A stretch of DNA of 64,000 bases from Pseudofabraea citricarpa (Eukaryota; Ascomycota; Leotiomycetes; Helotiales; Dermateaceae): assembly GCA_029641185.1 (NCBI GenBank), contig JAPWGK010000003.1:2294001-2358000 (forward strand), given 5' to 3'. A program made the translations under genes and the position numbers. A model generated the notes under the pieces. It searched no databases. It was not told where the DNA came from and saw only the letters and a list, made by a program, of their open reading frames with translations. The number at the start of each line of letters is the position of its first letter. Position 1 is the first letter of the stretch. This document shows positions 34,009 through 45,868 of this stretch, piece by piece.

Positions 34009-35944
34009 TTAGAAGGATACCTTGTGAAGTCGAATCTTGACCTCAGCTGGTGCCAGAGTCAAAGTAAGACTCTTCTCAATCGGAGCATTCACATCCACCC
34101 CTTCAATCCTGTCATATCTCTGCAAGATCCGAGCCATGACATACGAAGCCTCATTAAGCGCGTATTGTTCTAGTTTCAGAACCGTCGCATTAGTATCGAA
34201 GGCTCAAAATACATGAAAAACAAATGGATATAACTTACGACCCAGGCAGATTCGTGGCCCGCCACTGAAAGCAATAAAATCCCATCCCAGTTTTCTACCT
34301 TCCCACCTGGCTGGTCGAAATTCATCGGCATCTTCACCCCATATATCGTGACGTCTATGCATCACATAGGAAGAGAAGCCGATATATTCCCCTTTTCTAA
34401 CGGCTATTGGCTGCTTCTTGTCTTCGCCACCACCAGTTGGTAATACAGTGTCTCGCACGGCTCTTCGACCATTGATAGGGATCAAAGGATATAGGCGCAA
34501 GGACTCAAAAAGCAAATATGTCAAAGGCTTACAAGCTTTCAGAGAAGAGAAGGTTAGTTCCCCAGTTGGATTTTGCTCGGTTCCAAAATGAGAGAGCACC
34601 GCTTCTCGGACTTTGTAGAATTCTTCTGGGTGGCGCGAGAGAAGAAGGATACTCCACGATATTAATGCAGCAGTAGTGTCTCGGCCGGCAACGAGGAGAT
34701 GAAGCACCTGGTCTCTAAGCTGGGTTGCATTTCTATTTTCTGCTACCAAAGCATCGAGTAAGACGAACTTTTCCTTCTGGCCTGGCAGAGGCGCTGGACG
34801 TTTATTGTTCGGATCTAGCGCAAGCTGCACAAAGTGGTCCGTAAACTCCTTGACCGTTTTGCAAGCTTGTCGAAACCTCTTGGAGTTTGCCAACCAGTAG
34901 AGGCCAGATAATCGAAGTCTCCAGGCTACATACTCTTGGCCATATGTTAGTGCTTCTGCAAAATCCATGTCCTGCTTTAAATCGCCCGTACTGCCGTTGT
35001 CTGGTGACAGGGTTCGGGTCTGGCTATTTACAGATTGTCCAAATAGGAATTCGGTCGAGACATCCATAGTAAAGCGGAAAAGTAGTGGTTTAATGTCGAT
35101 GTCCTCGCCATCTTCTGGGAGGGCTTTGAACATGATCTGAAGATGGCGTTCGGCTGCTTCCAAGTCACTTACTTGATCACGAGTGAACTGTGGCTTCAGT
35201 TGAGCACGATCATGAACCCAAGCTTCTCCATCCGAGGTGAAAATTCCGTTGCCAAATATATCGAAGAAATTCTCCCTCCTCAATGGGCCCAGATCAAAGT
35301 CTTGGAACTTGGTCGCTAGAACTGCTTGAATGTTCTCCGGTTCTGCCGTTGTAACGATAGATCTGAGAAGGTTATGCATACGATAGGTATTGGTCCCCAT
35401 CGTCTGGTAGCGAAAGCGGATAAAATCCTCGAGGAAATCAAAACCTGACTCAAGTTATTACTTAGTAAGACATGATTCAGGTAAATCAATTCGTGGTAGA
35501 TAGACTTTGTCAGCCTCAATAGTAAATCAGTAGTCTTTGAACCAATTTGCCTAACTTGGAAATCGAACGTCATATAGTAACTGAGAAGTATCAAGAGATC
35601 CACAATCAAAAAGCCCAACGAACAAAACAGACTTGATAGCTTTAAAGCCGTAGGAAACATTTCAAGCTTGAATTACAGCAGTAAAACAAAGCGATGCAGT
35701 CTTTTTCCTGGGCATGGATAGGGCTCAGGTGACAGAAAGCTTGAAAATACATACCACGAGTGCCAGTTAGCACAAAGTAAAATCTCTCTATCCCCCCAGG
35801 AAGCTTGTTCTTTAAAGTTGGAGTATCCCCACATCCTTGCGTACGGCCCCATTTCTCCAAGGCTCGCCATTTGATCCATTCCCGGACTTGATCCACAACC
35901 AACCAAGCTAGGAAAAGTAAGCCAAAAGTCGAAAAGATGCCCAT
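34009..35944 (-). CDS. Cytochrome P450, CYP52-like (alkane/fatty acid hydroxylase type)
   Basis: A microsomal monooxygenase. The model is complement(34009..34169, 34239..35444, 35755..35944), 518 aa. Residues 1-20 form the membrane anchor. P450 landmarks are the I-helix AGRDTT, the ExxR motif (ESLRLYP), FRPARW, and the haem-binding FSGGPRICLGQQ with the cysteine ligand. The last intron interrupts the haem motif after CLG. The ICLGQQ-ALNEASYV context and overall length are CYP52-clan features, whose members hydroxylate n-alkanes or fatty acids at the omega end; this substrate is inferred. Intron 1 is 310 bp, long for this window, and contains unrelated open frames. It is divergent from the ankyrin gene. 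Confidence 0.9.
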
Positions 35945-36708
35945 GGTACCAAAATATTTTGCAGTTGGTGAGTTGGGTTGGTGTGATCAATAAATGCACA
36001 GATGCGTCAAATCCAATATATTTTGGTATTTACAGGTACTTAGATGACAGCATGGGTGCTCTGATCATATATGTAGGCAGAAACACGCTACTCGGACGTT
36101 GAAAAGCCACAATTGTTGGGGAGGAGCGTGCTGCCATCTCACTTACACATTCAAGTAATCACAGCTCTATCATTCGCTGATGCAACGAAATTTCAGTCTC
36201 ACAATGAACAGACCCAGTTTCGCATTCGCATTCGTCTAAACCGAGTGGCCATAGAGGCTGAAGGTGGAAACAAGACGGCCTTGAAACGGTGAAATTATCA
36301 CGCCGTCTTGACATAGCACGTGATGCCGCCTCTGACATACCGCACAATCCATTTTCCATCTTCTGATGAAGAGCATGATGATGATGATAAAGGAAGCTGT
36401 TGTTCTTGTTGAGTAAGGTCAGCTTTCGGCCTGCTGCAGTTCGATTCCGAATAAAGTCAATCTTTCGCTCTAGAAGGTCTGGGCTCGGCTGGCTCGAGAC
36501 GAGATTCGAGACGAGGCACGACTAGGTTATGAGCCATGTTACGACTTCAATTTATAAAGATGGCTTTGGGACATTTGTATCCTGAATACTGCTCGGCGCA
36601 TGAAGATTAAAGGTTCTCTTCTCAGGTTGCCAATTTTCTGCTTCATTTTTGAGAAAATACATTGAATTAATTAAGCACGGGTCTTCGGAAGCACCAGGTT
36701 GCTGCGAC
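35945..36708. other. Divergent promoter region P450 / ankyrin protein
   Basis: A 764-bp spacer with short direct repeats (GCATTCGCATTCG near 36220; a GAGACGAG repeat near 36500) and a CACGTG at about 36318. No gene is supported. Confidence 0.5.
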
Positions 36709-38430
36709 ATGCCTCGGCAAAGTAAGAGAGAGCGAAAACGCTCGTCGAATTCCCACAACTCGACAAGAGTGTGCCATCTTTTCAACTTGCCCAGAGATGT
36801 ATTTGAATATATCTTCAGAGGAATTGTCTTGGAGCTGGGCGTAAAACGATCTTTGAAGGCGCGTGTTGTTTGCAGTGAGTGTGAACCTATTGCCAATATT
36901 TGACTCGACTAATAAGGTTTGGCAGAGGTATTTGATGTTGAACTTCTGAATGCTCTGTATTCAACCAAGACGATAAATAAAGCCGTCCCAGGCTCATATC
37001 GCACACCGGACTTAGGAGTTCACCCGTTGAGAGGAATTAAGTTCACATCGAGACTTCTACAGGAATGTGTTTTGGACGGAAGTATCAAGCGGGAGCCTTG
37101 CTTCATTGTCGAAAGAATAGTTGACGAATTGATTTCCAAGGGAGAAGACAAAACGGAGGCGACACGACTCAGATACCTTTCGGAATTATGTATGATGGTT
37201 GCCATTAGACAAGGGAAAAGACTCGTCGAAGCTTTAATTCCAACTCTCCCTGAAGATCTTGAAAAGAATTGGGCCCGGATCAGTGACGAGAGTGATATAG
37301 AAAATCATCTTCTATCAGCCGCAGCGTGGATTGGGGATCTAGAATTGGTCAGAACCCTCGTGGATTCTCGCACAAGGAACGGCAAAGCAATTAATACGGC
37401 GAGCCACCACATGTTTACACCTTTATGGGCAGCAGCAACAAGTGGCCATATGGCTATAGTGTCATGGCTTCTAGAACAGGGGGCGAAAGATATAGTTCTT
37501 GATGAAGCTATTATCAATTATGATACCGCATTATGTGCGGCGGCTCTCTCTGGTCACACAAAAATCGTGCGGCTTATGTTAAAACAAGGATCTGATATTA
37601 ATGGCGAAGAGATAAAAAATGCATTACGAGCGGCTGCAATCGGTGGCCGAGTCCCGATAATGGGATTTCTGTTGGATACGATCATCGAACATCTAGGAAG
37701 AGGTGAACGGGAGAAAACTCCCAACCAATTATATACTGGACTTAAATCGGCTTTATGGCTTGCCTCTCAGAATGGATCGGCCAAGATCGTGGAAATGTTA
37801 CTGGATATGGGCATGGATCCAGACAAAACGGATGACACGAGTGGCCGTACATGCATTCATATTGCTGCAACTAATGGGCATACTGAAACTGTGAAAACGC
37901 TTCTTCGCCATGGAGCTGATTATATAACCAGCAGCTTTCGACAGCCGTCCCCTATAACTCTGGCAGCTGCAGGTGGGTTTGTCCGAACAGTCAAAGTCCT
38001 TCTTGACTGCTGGCCGAACGACTATCGCGAAAAGCATTGGCCGAGTAGGGCATTAGTAGATGCAGCAAAAAACGGCCATGTCGAGGTTGTTACACTTCTC
38101 CTAAAACGAGGCTTCAGCATTTGGAAGCACCGCGCTGGCGATTACGCATTGTGCGCTGCCTGCGAAGAAGGCTATTCTTCAATCGTGAAGCTCCTTGCTA
38201 GACATGGATGTCACATTCATGGCGATGGAAAATACTTTAAACCGATGTACGAAGACAGTCCGAAAGGATGGTCAAGTCTGGGGTTCACACCCTATGCAAT
38301 ACCTGATCGACCAAGTCCTATGGAACTTGCAACACAATGCCGTCGATACAACGTGGTGCAGACGCTCATTGACTTGGGTGTGAAATATGATCCTGATATA
38401 AAGCCTTCGAGCCTTTATGAGGACTTTTAA
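36709..38430 (+). CDS. F-box-like / ankyrin-repeat protein
   Basis: The model is 36709..36874 and 36926..38430, 556 aa, with a 51-bp intron. The N-terminus (LFNLPRDVFEYIF...RVVCKVFD) resembles a degenerate F-box or a related N-terminal helix pair often found before fungal ankyrin arrays. About ten ankyrin repeats follow from residue 178 to near the C-terminus, recognisable by the TPLWAAATSGHMAIV and IHIAATNGHTETV patterns. Ankyrin repeats mediate protein binding. If the F-box is real, the protein could be a substrate adaptor of an SCF ubiquitin ligase. The long frame starts at TTG; the upstream ATG exon joins it in phase. Such proteins are numerous and fast-evolving in filamentous fungi. Confidence 0.85.
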
Positions 38431-39520
38431 TACTATAATTTCAATAGCCTCTAAGGGCGAATCTGTTTCGTTTGCCTAGCATTTTTCAAACTACCATTGA
38501 GTTCCAATATCTTTGTTCCTTGTCCTCTCGTTCTTTCTCATGTTGGAATGGTTCTCCGTTTTGAAACTTGGCACGTACGCTTTTTTCACCGCGACCTCTT
38601 TTCCGTGCTTACTTATTCCGAGAAGAATTTTGAGACGGTTCGAAGGTAGAGTAACTCAAACCCTTTAAAAATGAAAGTGATTAAGACGGTTCAGCAATTT
38701 AGGGTCATAAGGGGGTTTAACCTCGCTTAAGTTTTGCTCTATCGTGAGAATAAACTCTACTCCTTTCTTACCACGTTCTTGAACATCAACTATTGCTAAG
38801 TTGGTAGAATATTTTGTATGTCTAATGAAAATTTCCTCGAATCTCGAACTGTCGCGAAATGTAGATAGATATAATTTTGCCAATAAGCGAGGCTGTCGGC
38901 TTAGTAAATAGATAACTAAATCAGACCAAAGTATGGATACAAGAACTAGTAGATCAATTAAAATCAAACCATTGTATGAATTATAGTCAGAGTTTAAACA
39001 TGTACGAATTCAAGGGCAGTTCATTTAAGCCTAACGCAAGACACAGCAACTCAAATAGCCATGTTTCCTCGAGGCTGATGGTATTTTAATGCACTTATCT
39101 CACTTAGTTCGGTAGGACGTCAGTGGCATGTAGTACGATCAACCAGAACTTAGATATCGAGCTAAGGGTAGGGGCTTTTATAAGAAAATCCTCTCGGGTT
39201 TCCAGAACTCGATGAGAGCTTGATCGTCAGAGAGATTTTACTGGAATTTATCTCCTCGCGAGGATTGAAAGGACAGTGGACTATATTATCATAGGTGTAC
39301 ACTCTTCTGTATAAAATATTGCCATTTTAGCATTTATATATTGCTTGTTTTGTGAGTTACTGGAATAGTATTTATTGAGATTTCCACAAGAATTCCAAAA
39401 GAGCGAACCGGGTATAAACGCGAGCCATACAAACTCCTTTCACATTAAATCCAATTCCCAGTCCCAGTCCCAGTCCACATTCAAAAAGAGAAACAATGAT
39501 CGAGCACCCATCACATCACA
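38431..39520. other. Intergenic, 1.1 kb
   Basis: AT-rich sequence between two convergent genes. A 100-aa frame (38665-38967, -) starts at a non-ATG codon and is not supported. A short hexamer repeat lies at 39457-39474. Confidence 0.5.
39457..39474. repeat. Hexamer repeat (CCCAGT)3
   Basis: Three perfect CCCAGT units just downstream of the 222-aa gene. It is one of several 6-bp repeats in the noncoding parts of this window. Confidence 0.8.
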
Positions 39521-40297
39521 TCAAAATACATAACTAACCCAGCCTTTCCTTGTTTTGTGCAGGATCGGCTTGAACTTGCCATATCTCTCATCCAGCTCCT
39601 TCTCAGTCCATTGCCGATGTGGTTCAGTCCCAATATAACCACCCTTGTGATCCCTCGCGAAGAATTTCAGGTACTCGCCTCTAGGCATGAAGATGACTCT
39701 CGTGATTACCGACGGTGTTGGTTTAGGTTTATCATGTTTAAGTTTGGCGAGGAAACTCGGTCTTCTCCTAGATTTAGCAACGAGTCAACGTCAGTGAGTC
39801 TGAAGAATGCACATGAAAATATTTTTTTGAAAGCCGGACAGAAGCAAAGAAAAAGAAAGGAGGGAGAAAACTGACGGTCTGTCGGCACCATTATTCTGCT
39901 CCTGGCCTGAAGCTACATTGCTTTCTTTCGGACTAGGTATCACGTCTGTAATAATCGCCGGTATTACACTATCGTCCGTGTACCGTTTGGGCAACAGATG
40001 TGGCACACTATACATATCGCTATAGTTACTGAGCCCGGTGTTCTTGTATCCTGGCATCGGACGACCTGTTGCTGTGAATCGGTTTACTGAATCCTCGTCT
40101 AGTTCGGCAAGTGCTGAAGGGCCTGAGACTAGAGGCTCTGTATCGCTGTCGTATGGAAGTCCATTGCTCATGAGGTCGCCTGGTGAGGAATACAACAGGC
40201 TTTGGTTGTTGGTGCCGCGGTAGGGGAGAGGTTGAGAGGAAGGTGGAGAGCGTGGGTGTTGCGAGTTAAGAATAGCGATTCCTAACATGTTGGACAT
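39521..40297 (-). CDS. Uncharacterised protein with conserved C-terminal segment
   Basis: The model is complement(39521..39767, 39876..40297), 222 aa, with a 108-bp intron. Residues 1 to about 140 are low complexity (Ser, Pro, Asn). The C-terminal 80 residues look conserved and compact: FMPRGEYLKFFARDHKGGYI followed by EPHRQWTEKELDERYGKFKP. I have an impression that similar segments occur in hypothetical proteins of other filamentous fungi, but could not search. No signal peptide or membrane span. The donor is GTCAGT, which is acceptable but weak. The splice is supported because it fuses a disordered exon to a well-formed domain in phase. Function unknown. Confidence 0.7.
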
Positions 40298-40780
40298 TTG
40301 TTTCTGCCTGTGATTTGTTTGACGATGGGTAGATAGACAAGTAGTCGGAGGAATCTCCGTTCTTTTTCGATTTTCCCGTGTCAGGTCAGATATGATGGGG
40401 TGGTGATCAAGGAATCGTCGGATTACTTATACTCGTACGAGGCAAAATAAATCAGTCACAGCATTGACGTCTCCCTCACGGAACAGAAAGGTGTTCCAGA
40501 GACCAGCTGTCACAGGACAAGGCTTGTTCAGGACAAGAATAAATGAAAAGCTGCCAAGTGCCGATGGGAATCAAGAGAGTTGGTAAAAGTCTTGGGACTT
40601 GGGAGAGAGTTTAATGAGTGAAATTGATGAGCTCAAGGATGACGCTGTTTAATTGGATCTACCCCGCATACTTGCGCCTTCTTTGTCGATGCACGTGGGG
40701 ATTTGCCGGATGTGGTCGCGCGTCATTGTGCACTGCCGATGACTCCGAAATGCTTATATCAGGCTTGCTACACTCTAATC

Positions 40781-40822
40781 AATGGAAATGGGAACGGCCA
40801 CGGCCACGGGGACGGGGACGAA
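40781..40822. repeat. Degenerate hexamer repeat, seven units
   Basis: Units of the form NA(T/C)GGN run in tandem (AATGGA, AATGGG, AACGGC, CACGGC, CACGGG, GACGGG, GACGAA). In one frame this reads as alternating Gly, but no gene encloses it convincingly. Confidence 0.7.
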
Positions 40823-41974
40823 GCCGCGTTGCAACTTTTCTTGTTGATGGGACTACTTTCGGGGATATCTTGTCAGCTATCAGTTCGCCTTGGTTTTTAA
40901 TTTAGTGCAGTAGTTTACTGTGATTCATTTATTATATATACCCTGGTCTATTTAAGGTACTTAAGAATGTGCTAACTAAAATTAATCTTATGGCTCAAGT
41001 ATGTCTGACAACCGAAGAGCATTCAGCAACTACAAAGTATTAGAACATCATAAAAAACAAAGTTAATTGATTACTTGCGGTATTTAATGCCACAATAACT
41101 GCTGTCCTGTAGGACTCCGGGCCCTTTTGTTGCCGATTAATGGTAAAACATGTGTGAGGTTAACCTTCGGAGTGTGATCCTGTTTTTTCATGTCCTGGAC
41201 TGGATTAAATTGATATCATTGGACATGCCGTATAGGCGGACATCACATCACCCCGTTATCACTTGATTACGTCCTCTTTGACTCAAAATAAACGGAATAA
41301 AAATAAAAGTAAAAGTAAAATAATCAGCCGCAAACTCCGGAATCTGCTCGCCGAAATTCCCGATCAAGAGCGCTTGTTGATTTACTGGTTCAGACCGGCA
41401 AGAAGGGGATCGTATTGCGTCAAGGCAGTCGCCTGATAACTGACAAAGGAGCTATTATGGAGCGGTTGCATCATGATTCCGTTCCATTTAGGAACTTGGT
41501 AGATGAGAAATATCTCGTTATTGGCCATCTCACCCGGATGCGGCGGAATCCAGGGGCGCTAAGGCTAGGTCAGCGCTATTGTTTCTGTTCATAATTCTGT
41601 AGCTTCAGAGTGATACGCTGCTACCTTATACCCAAGGTTTACCTAATACCCGTTTCGACATCTATACTTAATTTCCAATTCAGATCTTTCCTCCTAGTTA
41701 CAGTTGGGATGGTCCAAGACATGCGGATAGATGTATCCGTAATATATGAGAGAGGGGACGATAAAGGGTACAAAATCATGAGTGATGAAGTGCCGTCTGA
41801 TTACAGCGTAGGGAGTACGTTGGAAATTACTTTCCCGAGAATAGTACTGACGGGTGTATAAGGACGGTAAAGGATTGCTACCTCGTCGCTTAATGTGTAT
41901 ATTATTTCTGTGATGGAAAAGAATTCGCATTAGCGAAGGGACTTCTGTACTGGAAAGGTAATGGGAAACTATTT

Positions 41975-42806
41975 TCAAGCACATACCATTATTCGAAGCC
42001 AGAGATAAAGACGTATTTCAGATGTTCTATTATAGGAGTTTCCGAAGGTGATAGGAAAATCAGCATAGTCATACATGCATGACGAGACAATGTTTGAATT
42101 GTTGTCGAGTGTAGTATAATCATCATTAGAAGAAAATGTACCATCAAGAGAGCGCCAGCTGATGCTGTTCAACTATAAATCCAACTGCAACGTCTAGCTG
42201 GATGGTGAAAACAGCTTCCTCGGTTCCTGCAGTGTAAAGGGTAGGTCCATGATTTGAACACCAATTAGCCGCCATAGACCGAGTACCCTTTCTTCCGGCA
42301 AAACATAGTCCTGTCTCGTTTGCTTGATATGGTTGAAAGCCGCCCTCAACCAGGGTACCATTGAGCTATGGCCTGTTAGGGGGGAATGGGGGTTTATAAT
42401 GACAACTTGCTGGCCTACTAAGACATACACGGGAAAACTGCTATTGTTTTGCTCGCCTCAAATATTATGAGGGTGCGTGACTGCAGTAGTTAATATATAC
42501 TTCAAGACACGCATTGTGGGTATTCCGACTCGTGCAGTCGGGGAATTAGCGACTCTAATCGTGGTTATGGTTTGACGCAAGTATCTATGTTTGTCATAGG
42601 AGCTATTCCACTTATTCTGAACAAATACTGCTACAGAAGCTGGAGTCCCAAATGCTGACAAGTTCACAAGATTTGCTACCGAGCTTGGCGGGGACTGTAG
42701 ATTCAGTATCAATATACTTACTGATATTTTTTGAGCCACCAATTTCCTTCAAATTATGATCTGGTTTTGATAGTTCTTCTCGCAATAATTGTGGAAAGGT
42801 ATGCAC
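41975..42806 (-). pseudogene. Possible decayed or unmodelled gene
   Basis: Three minus-strand frames show coding-like composition: 42458-42742, 42194-42430 (with PWLRAAFNHIKQTRQDYVL and LWRLIGVQIMDLPF) and 41975-42172 (with an apparent GTATGT donor at its end). They lie in order but are separated by stops that I could not bridge with clean GT-AG introns. This fits either a pseudogene or a gene whose exons I failed to join. I do not recognise the family. Confidence 0.25.
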
Positions 42807-43299
42807 AGAAATCTAAGATTGATCTTTCTTACCACTTGCTTTTTCTGGATTGATTCTCGAGACAAGCACCTTCAGAGGGCACTAATTATAATCCAATGAC
42901 CAGAATTCCTACTAAAATTATCATAAAACAGCCAGAGTTCCAGAATATGCTCCTCGTTAGGCAAAAGAGCATCAGAGTTTAAGGAAATATTCATACGTGT
43001 ATACCTCATAGTAGGGACCTGAGAACTGAATGCCGTGCGATAATGGAACAGTGGCAGCTAGAAACTTCCAGCAGAACAAGCGACCAAGTCGCCGTAATTA
43101 ACCACGATGCTTTGTGATTCACGGCTGAATTTGCATCAGGTATCAGGAATTAGCAATCATCATGAGGGATTATAAAAGGACATCATCTGTGCCCCCTGGG
43201 CAGTACTCGTAGGGGGGAAGACTGTCCATTCTCAGGCTGCCTTATTGTAAAGTACTTCGAGCCCCGTCATCCGTTGAAAAGTATCTGACTTTCAAATAA

Positions 43300-43337
43300 C
43301 GCAGTTACTTGAAGCATACGCGGTTACTTGAAGTATA
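43300..43337. repeat. 19-bp tandem repeat, two copies
   Basis: Two adjacent 19-bp units (43300-43318 and 43319-43337) share GTTACTTGAAG and differ at two positions. Confidence 0.8.
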
Positions 43338-44195
43338 TTATATGCCTAGGTGATTCATAATGGTCATAGTTACCGCGAAATACAAATTTGTACTACCATT
43401 AAGCGGCCGATAATTGTTCCTGCAGTGTGCCTGCAAATCTAACGGCACCTGTCAGCAGACATAATATCTAACCTGGACAAACTTGCTGGGGAAATGCTTG
43501 TCTCTGATGTTGTGCGACCGAAGAAGCCTCGATCAACCAATCTGAAGCCACAAATGCGAGAGGCTTCCAGTCTCACAGCATGAGCTTTTTGATATGCTTC
43601 AATTACTGACAGATGACAACAAGAGCCCCCTTCTGATGACAGCATACAACGAGATGAATATCGTCCCGAAAACCAACCACTCCTTTACACAGCCTCTAAC
43701 AAGTGTGAAAAAATCCACCAACCCACCCGAAGCATATGCTTTCTCAACCACTGAGTAGAAACCCCAGGCCTCCAGCTGTATGCATGCTATCTATCCCAAT
43801 GATGGCTAAAGAGTATCAGCTCGGGATATCTATATCCCAGACCGAACCATGTTACGTGGAGCCCCTGGACCCTTCATGTCTTGCCCTGTGAGAGTAAGCT
43901 GCAGATCGGCATATTTGACAACCAACGACGTCGTATTACTTGGCGCAGAATCCTGCAGCGAGAGTCAAACCATGCGCCTGCCTTTCGAAAGATTTGACAG
44001 CTTTGTTTGAAGTTATTCACAAATTCAGGTAGAGCACCACGTGAACGAATCTCCTCAGAGATAAGATAACAGGCTGTAATGCCTCAGGTATGATGATGTA
44101 AGGATGAAACAACCCCACCAGCCCACCTAAAGCTCGTCAACATTTCTCTACTCACCTCCGGAGATTTCATACATGAACTTTGTGCTCTTTCCAAA

Positions 44196-45127
44196 ATGTC
44201 TCCTCCAGCTATTATTGCCCCTTCGATTCTATCCGCAGATTTCGGTGCTCTCGGGAAAGACTGCTCTGACACAATCAACAATGGGGCCGATTGGTAAGTC
44301 CTGGTTCCGGTCCTGCTCTTTGTGAATCACAAGCTCATACATATGATGCGAAGGTTACACGTAGATATCATGGATGGGCACTTTGTACCAAACATCACCT
44401 TTGGCGCACCTGTCGTAACCAAGATTCGAAGCCATGTAGCACCACCGTCTGCGAAGCATGGAAAAGGAACATTCGACTGCCATATGATGATTGCGGAAGT
44501 AGGTTTCCCCAATAAGCTCAGCTACGACATACACTGACCCCGTGATCAACTACAGCCTAAGAAGTGGGTTAAGGAATTCAAGAATGCTGGATGTGATCTC
44601 TATTGTTTCCACTATGAAGCCGCCATTTCTAGCACCGATGCTGAAAGCCCCGAAGCTACCAGCGAGAGCAAGACGAGCCCGAAGGAATTGATTCGGTACA
44701 TTCATGACCAAGGAATGCTAGCTGGTATTGCCATCAAGCCTGATACAAAGGTTGATGTTTTGTGGGATATTCTGGAGTCTACCGACGAAAAAGAGAAGCC
44801 GGATGTGAGTGCACTATAGCCCCCAAGAACATTTACTGAGCACAAACTAACATGATACAGATGGTATTGGTCATGACCGTTTATCCCGGATTTGGAGGAC
44901 AGAAATTTATGGCATCCGAGCTGCCCAAAGTCACCGAGCTGAGAAAGCGATATCCAGAATTAAACATTGAAGTTGATGGTGGACTAGGACCCGGAACCAT
45001 CGACCAAGCTGCCGATGCTGGCGCAAATGTCATCGTAGCTGGTAGTGCTGTGTTTGGAGCGAAGGATCCTGCAGAAGTCATTGCTAAGCTGAGAGAAGCT
45101 GTTGAGGCACGAAGAACGAAGCTGTGA
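44196..45127 (+). CDS. RPE1: Ribulose-phosphate 3-epimerase
   Basis: This enzyme interconverts ribulose 5-phosphate and xylulose 5-phosphate in the non-oxidative pentose phosphate pathway in the cytosol. The model is 44196..44293, 44354..44498, 44556..44804, 44861..45127, 252 aa. Family signatures are all present: APSILSADF at the N-terminus, [16 protein letters not shown] (metal and catalytic residues), [13 protein letters not shown], and [11 protein letters not shown] (catalytic Asp). The TIM-barrel length is standard. The three introns (60, 57, 56 bp) have good signals and each junction restores a conserved motif. A benzoate-hydroxylase gene lies downstream in the same direction. Confidence 0.96.
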
Positions 45128-45868
45128 AAGAGCACAATGTAATGGTTGATGAGGACACGAATAGCAAATGGATATGTGACATACATACGTACACGGACCA
45201 GCTGGGGATGGATCTGAATGACGGAGCGGCTCCAGAATCGTGAAGCCGACACAGCTTCCGCCCAAAAAGCTTGGTCAATCAATACTCCCCAATTTGCATT
45301 GCCCATGGAGTATCCGGGAACCTCCACACGGTACCTACCTACCGACCTGCTTCCCGTCTCTCAACCCCGCCGATTCCTGTGGGGGTATCCTCTTCCTCAG
45401 CCATAAACGTCCAAAAATGTGCAACATTGACCACACACCGACAGATATCCGCTCTTCTTACAGTGGTCAGCAAAAGGCTTCACGAGGCCTCAAGCTCCAC
45501 TGATTGCCGCATTACGAATGTCTTTGTATCATTGGGTAAACCGGCTACACTTGGTCCGGAGAAGGGGCGGGAGACCCGCCAAGCAAGTCGACTGCGGGGT
45601 GCCATTTCAACTCTAAAGGTTCTCTTACAGTCGGCCACGAGAGCCGGCAATTCAGCAGGTGTGCGCAACCAAGTATAACACTGTGGCACAATCCGCAGAT
45701 GTATCTCTTTTTTCCAGATCATGCAAAGAGTCTCAACATCTTCAGCGATCCCAATTCTTAATCTGCCTGCCGCGCACGAGCCCATTTAGCGAGGGCCCTG
45801 CATCTTGACCCGCTCCAGCTGCATCGCACCGCATCTACGGTACCCTCGGTATTGTTTCTTTAGGAACA
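45128..45868. other. Intergenic RPE1 / CYP53
   Basis: A 741-bp spacer. Several overlapping frames exist on both strands but none resembles a protein. It should hold the CYP53 promoter. Confidence 0.5.

Larger units (their letters stand above)
40298..44195. other. Gene-poor 3.9-kb stretch
   Basis: No intact gene is supported. It includes a degenerate hexamer repeat (40781-40822), a 19-bp tandem repeat (43300-43337) and a set of coding-like fragments on the minus strand (41975-42806) that may be a decayed gene. The RPE1 promoter occupies the right end, with a CACGTG at 44038-44043. Confidence 0.5.

Noticed and set aside
38665..38967. 100-aa minus-strand frame, considered as transposon-derived
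   Set aside because: No transposase or retroelement motif, no terminal repeats, and no ATG at its start.
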